This document shows positions 14,226 to 14,602 of a stretch of 14,602 nucleotides of DNA, in pieces. Location: positions 1 to 14,602 of the forward strand of contig JAZRMZ010000132.1 in the NCBI GenBank assembly GCA_045647905.1, written 5' to 3'. Made by a program: the position numbers and the translations under genes. Each line of letters opens with the position of its first letter. Within the stretch, counting starts at the first letter, position 1. This DNA comes from SIG440 sp045647905 (GTDB lineage Bacteria > Bacillota > Clostridia > Monoglobales > Monoglobaceae). The notes beneath the pieces were generated by a model that was not told where the DNA came from, made no database searches, and was given only the letters and a program-made list of their open reading frames with translations.

Positions 14226-14256
14226 AAAAAGAAGCGACTCCAAAAGCTGGAATCGC
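14226..14256 (-). terminator. Intrinsic terminator of the right-edge membrane protein gene
   Basis: On the minus strand GCGATTCC pairs with GGAGTCGC (eight pairs, one G-U) around a seven-base loop, followed by TTCTTTTT. It begins 24 bp after the stop codon at 14281. Its T-run overlaps the octamer flanking the MITE-like element, so the element appears to have inserted at the end of this terminator. Confidence 0.82.
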
Positions 14257-14280
14257 CCCTGAAAAACTATGTATACACCA

Positions 14281-14602
14281 TTACATATTTCTGTTAACAA
14301 GACCTTCAATAAACAGTACCTTTGCATATTTTCCGCAATATGCCATATATGCATAGATAATAAGCATAACATCTGCGAAGATAGCAAGACCTTTTCTGAA
14401 CATAGAAAATACCAAATCAACCTTAGTAAAGACATCAATAACAACCCTGTCAACTTCCGCAACCAGCAAAAGATTTTTAAGCATATCAAGAAAATTAGGC
14501 AACAGCATAAGAACAATATCAAAAATATTTATAACAACAATAAATGCCACCGCCTTCACAGACATACGCTTCAACCATTCATTATCTTCAAGAATAAGCA
14601 CC
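14281..14602 (-). CDS. Small membrane protein, unknown function (5' end outside window)
   Basis: The last 107 or so codons of a minus-strand gene are visible; the frame stays open to the window edge, and the GTG there is not necessarily the start. The visible part reads EDNEWLKRMSVKAVAFIVVI, a hydrophobic segment continuing through IFDIVLMLLPNFLDML, then an amphipathic stretch and a second hydrophobic segment (GLAIFADVMLIIYAYMAYCG). The tail ends with charged residues and Met. Two to three membrane passages are likely. I cannot name a family with confidence; similar short proteins are often fused to an N-terminal zinc ribbon in Clostridia, which would lie outside this window. A good terminator follows the stop. 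Confidence 0.65.
   Translation of the reverse strand, partial: VLILEDNEWLKRMSVKAVAFIVVINIFDIVLMLLPNFLDMLKNLLLVAEVDRVVIDVFTKVDLVFSMFRKGLAIFADVMLIIYAYMAYCGKYAKVLFIEGLVNRNM

Noticed and set aside
9929..14285. Shared string TGTATACAC(C)ATTACA at 9929-9943 and 14270-14285
   Set aside because: The two occurrences are AT-rich, one overlaps a stop codon, and flanking sequences do not align; likely chance.
14088..14522. A 144-codon minus-strand frame through the MITE-like element and the right-edge gene
   Set aside because: It overlaps the better membrane-protein frame, runs through a clear terminator, and ends inside a palindromic noncoding element.
1..14602. CRISPR arrays, tRNA, rRNA, riboswitches
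   Set aside because: No regularly spaced repeats, no tRNA cloverleaf-like segment, no rRNA and no leader long enough with recognisable riboswitch motifs were seen. The longest gaps without a gene are about 180 bp.

Overview
The window looks like a chromosomal segment from a low-to-moderate G+C Gram-positive bacterium of the class Clostridia, probably a gut-type Oscillospirales/Ruminococcaceae-like lineage. This is inferred from the gene order ylxM-ffh-rpsP, the ymfF/ymfH peptidase-like pair, strong GGAGG-type ribosome binding sites, TTG and GTG starts, and short dispersed palindromes of a kind common in that group. No species can be named from sequence alone.

Right to left on the minus strand, positions 8630 to 1 form one nearly uninterrupted gene train. 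A consensus sigma-A promoter (TTGACA-17-TATAAT) with a perfect 10-1-10 Fur-family operator on its start site drives a Zur-like regulator. Then come the zinc ABC transporter znuA-znuC-znuB, the M16 peptidase-like pair ymfF-ymfH, lgt, ylxM, ffh and rpsP. Gaps are -11 to 63 bp and no clear intrinsic terminator is visible between them. Lipoprotein maturation (lgt), protein targeting (ffh) and a ribosomal protein (rpsP) may therefore receive read-through from a metal-regulated promoter. The ribosome binding site of another gene lies at the left edge.

Positions 8640-9870 hold a divergent pair: a small XRE-type repressor (minus) and a Sel1-like repeat protein (plus). The spacer between them is AT-rich and has a dyad over a TATAAT box. 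Positions 10019-14019 are a second minus-strand operon with its own near-consensus promoter. It encodes a large uncharacterised protein with a DUF4145/HEPN-like module, the branched-chain amino acid exporter pair azlC-azlD, and a malic enzyme. The right edge holds the 3' part of a small membrane protein gene with a good terminator.

The most striking noncoding features are two palindromic elements of about 147 bp, at 9867-10014 and 14079-14224. Each is an inverted pair of about 73-nt units with outer terminal inverted repeats. Each unit has an internal hairpin whose stem bases differ between the two copies but stay complementary, so the structure is conserved while the sequence changes. The second element is also flanked by a perfect 8-bp direct repeat, as expected of a MITE-type insertion.
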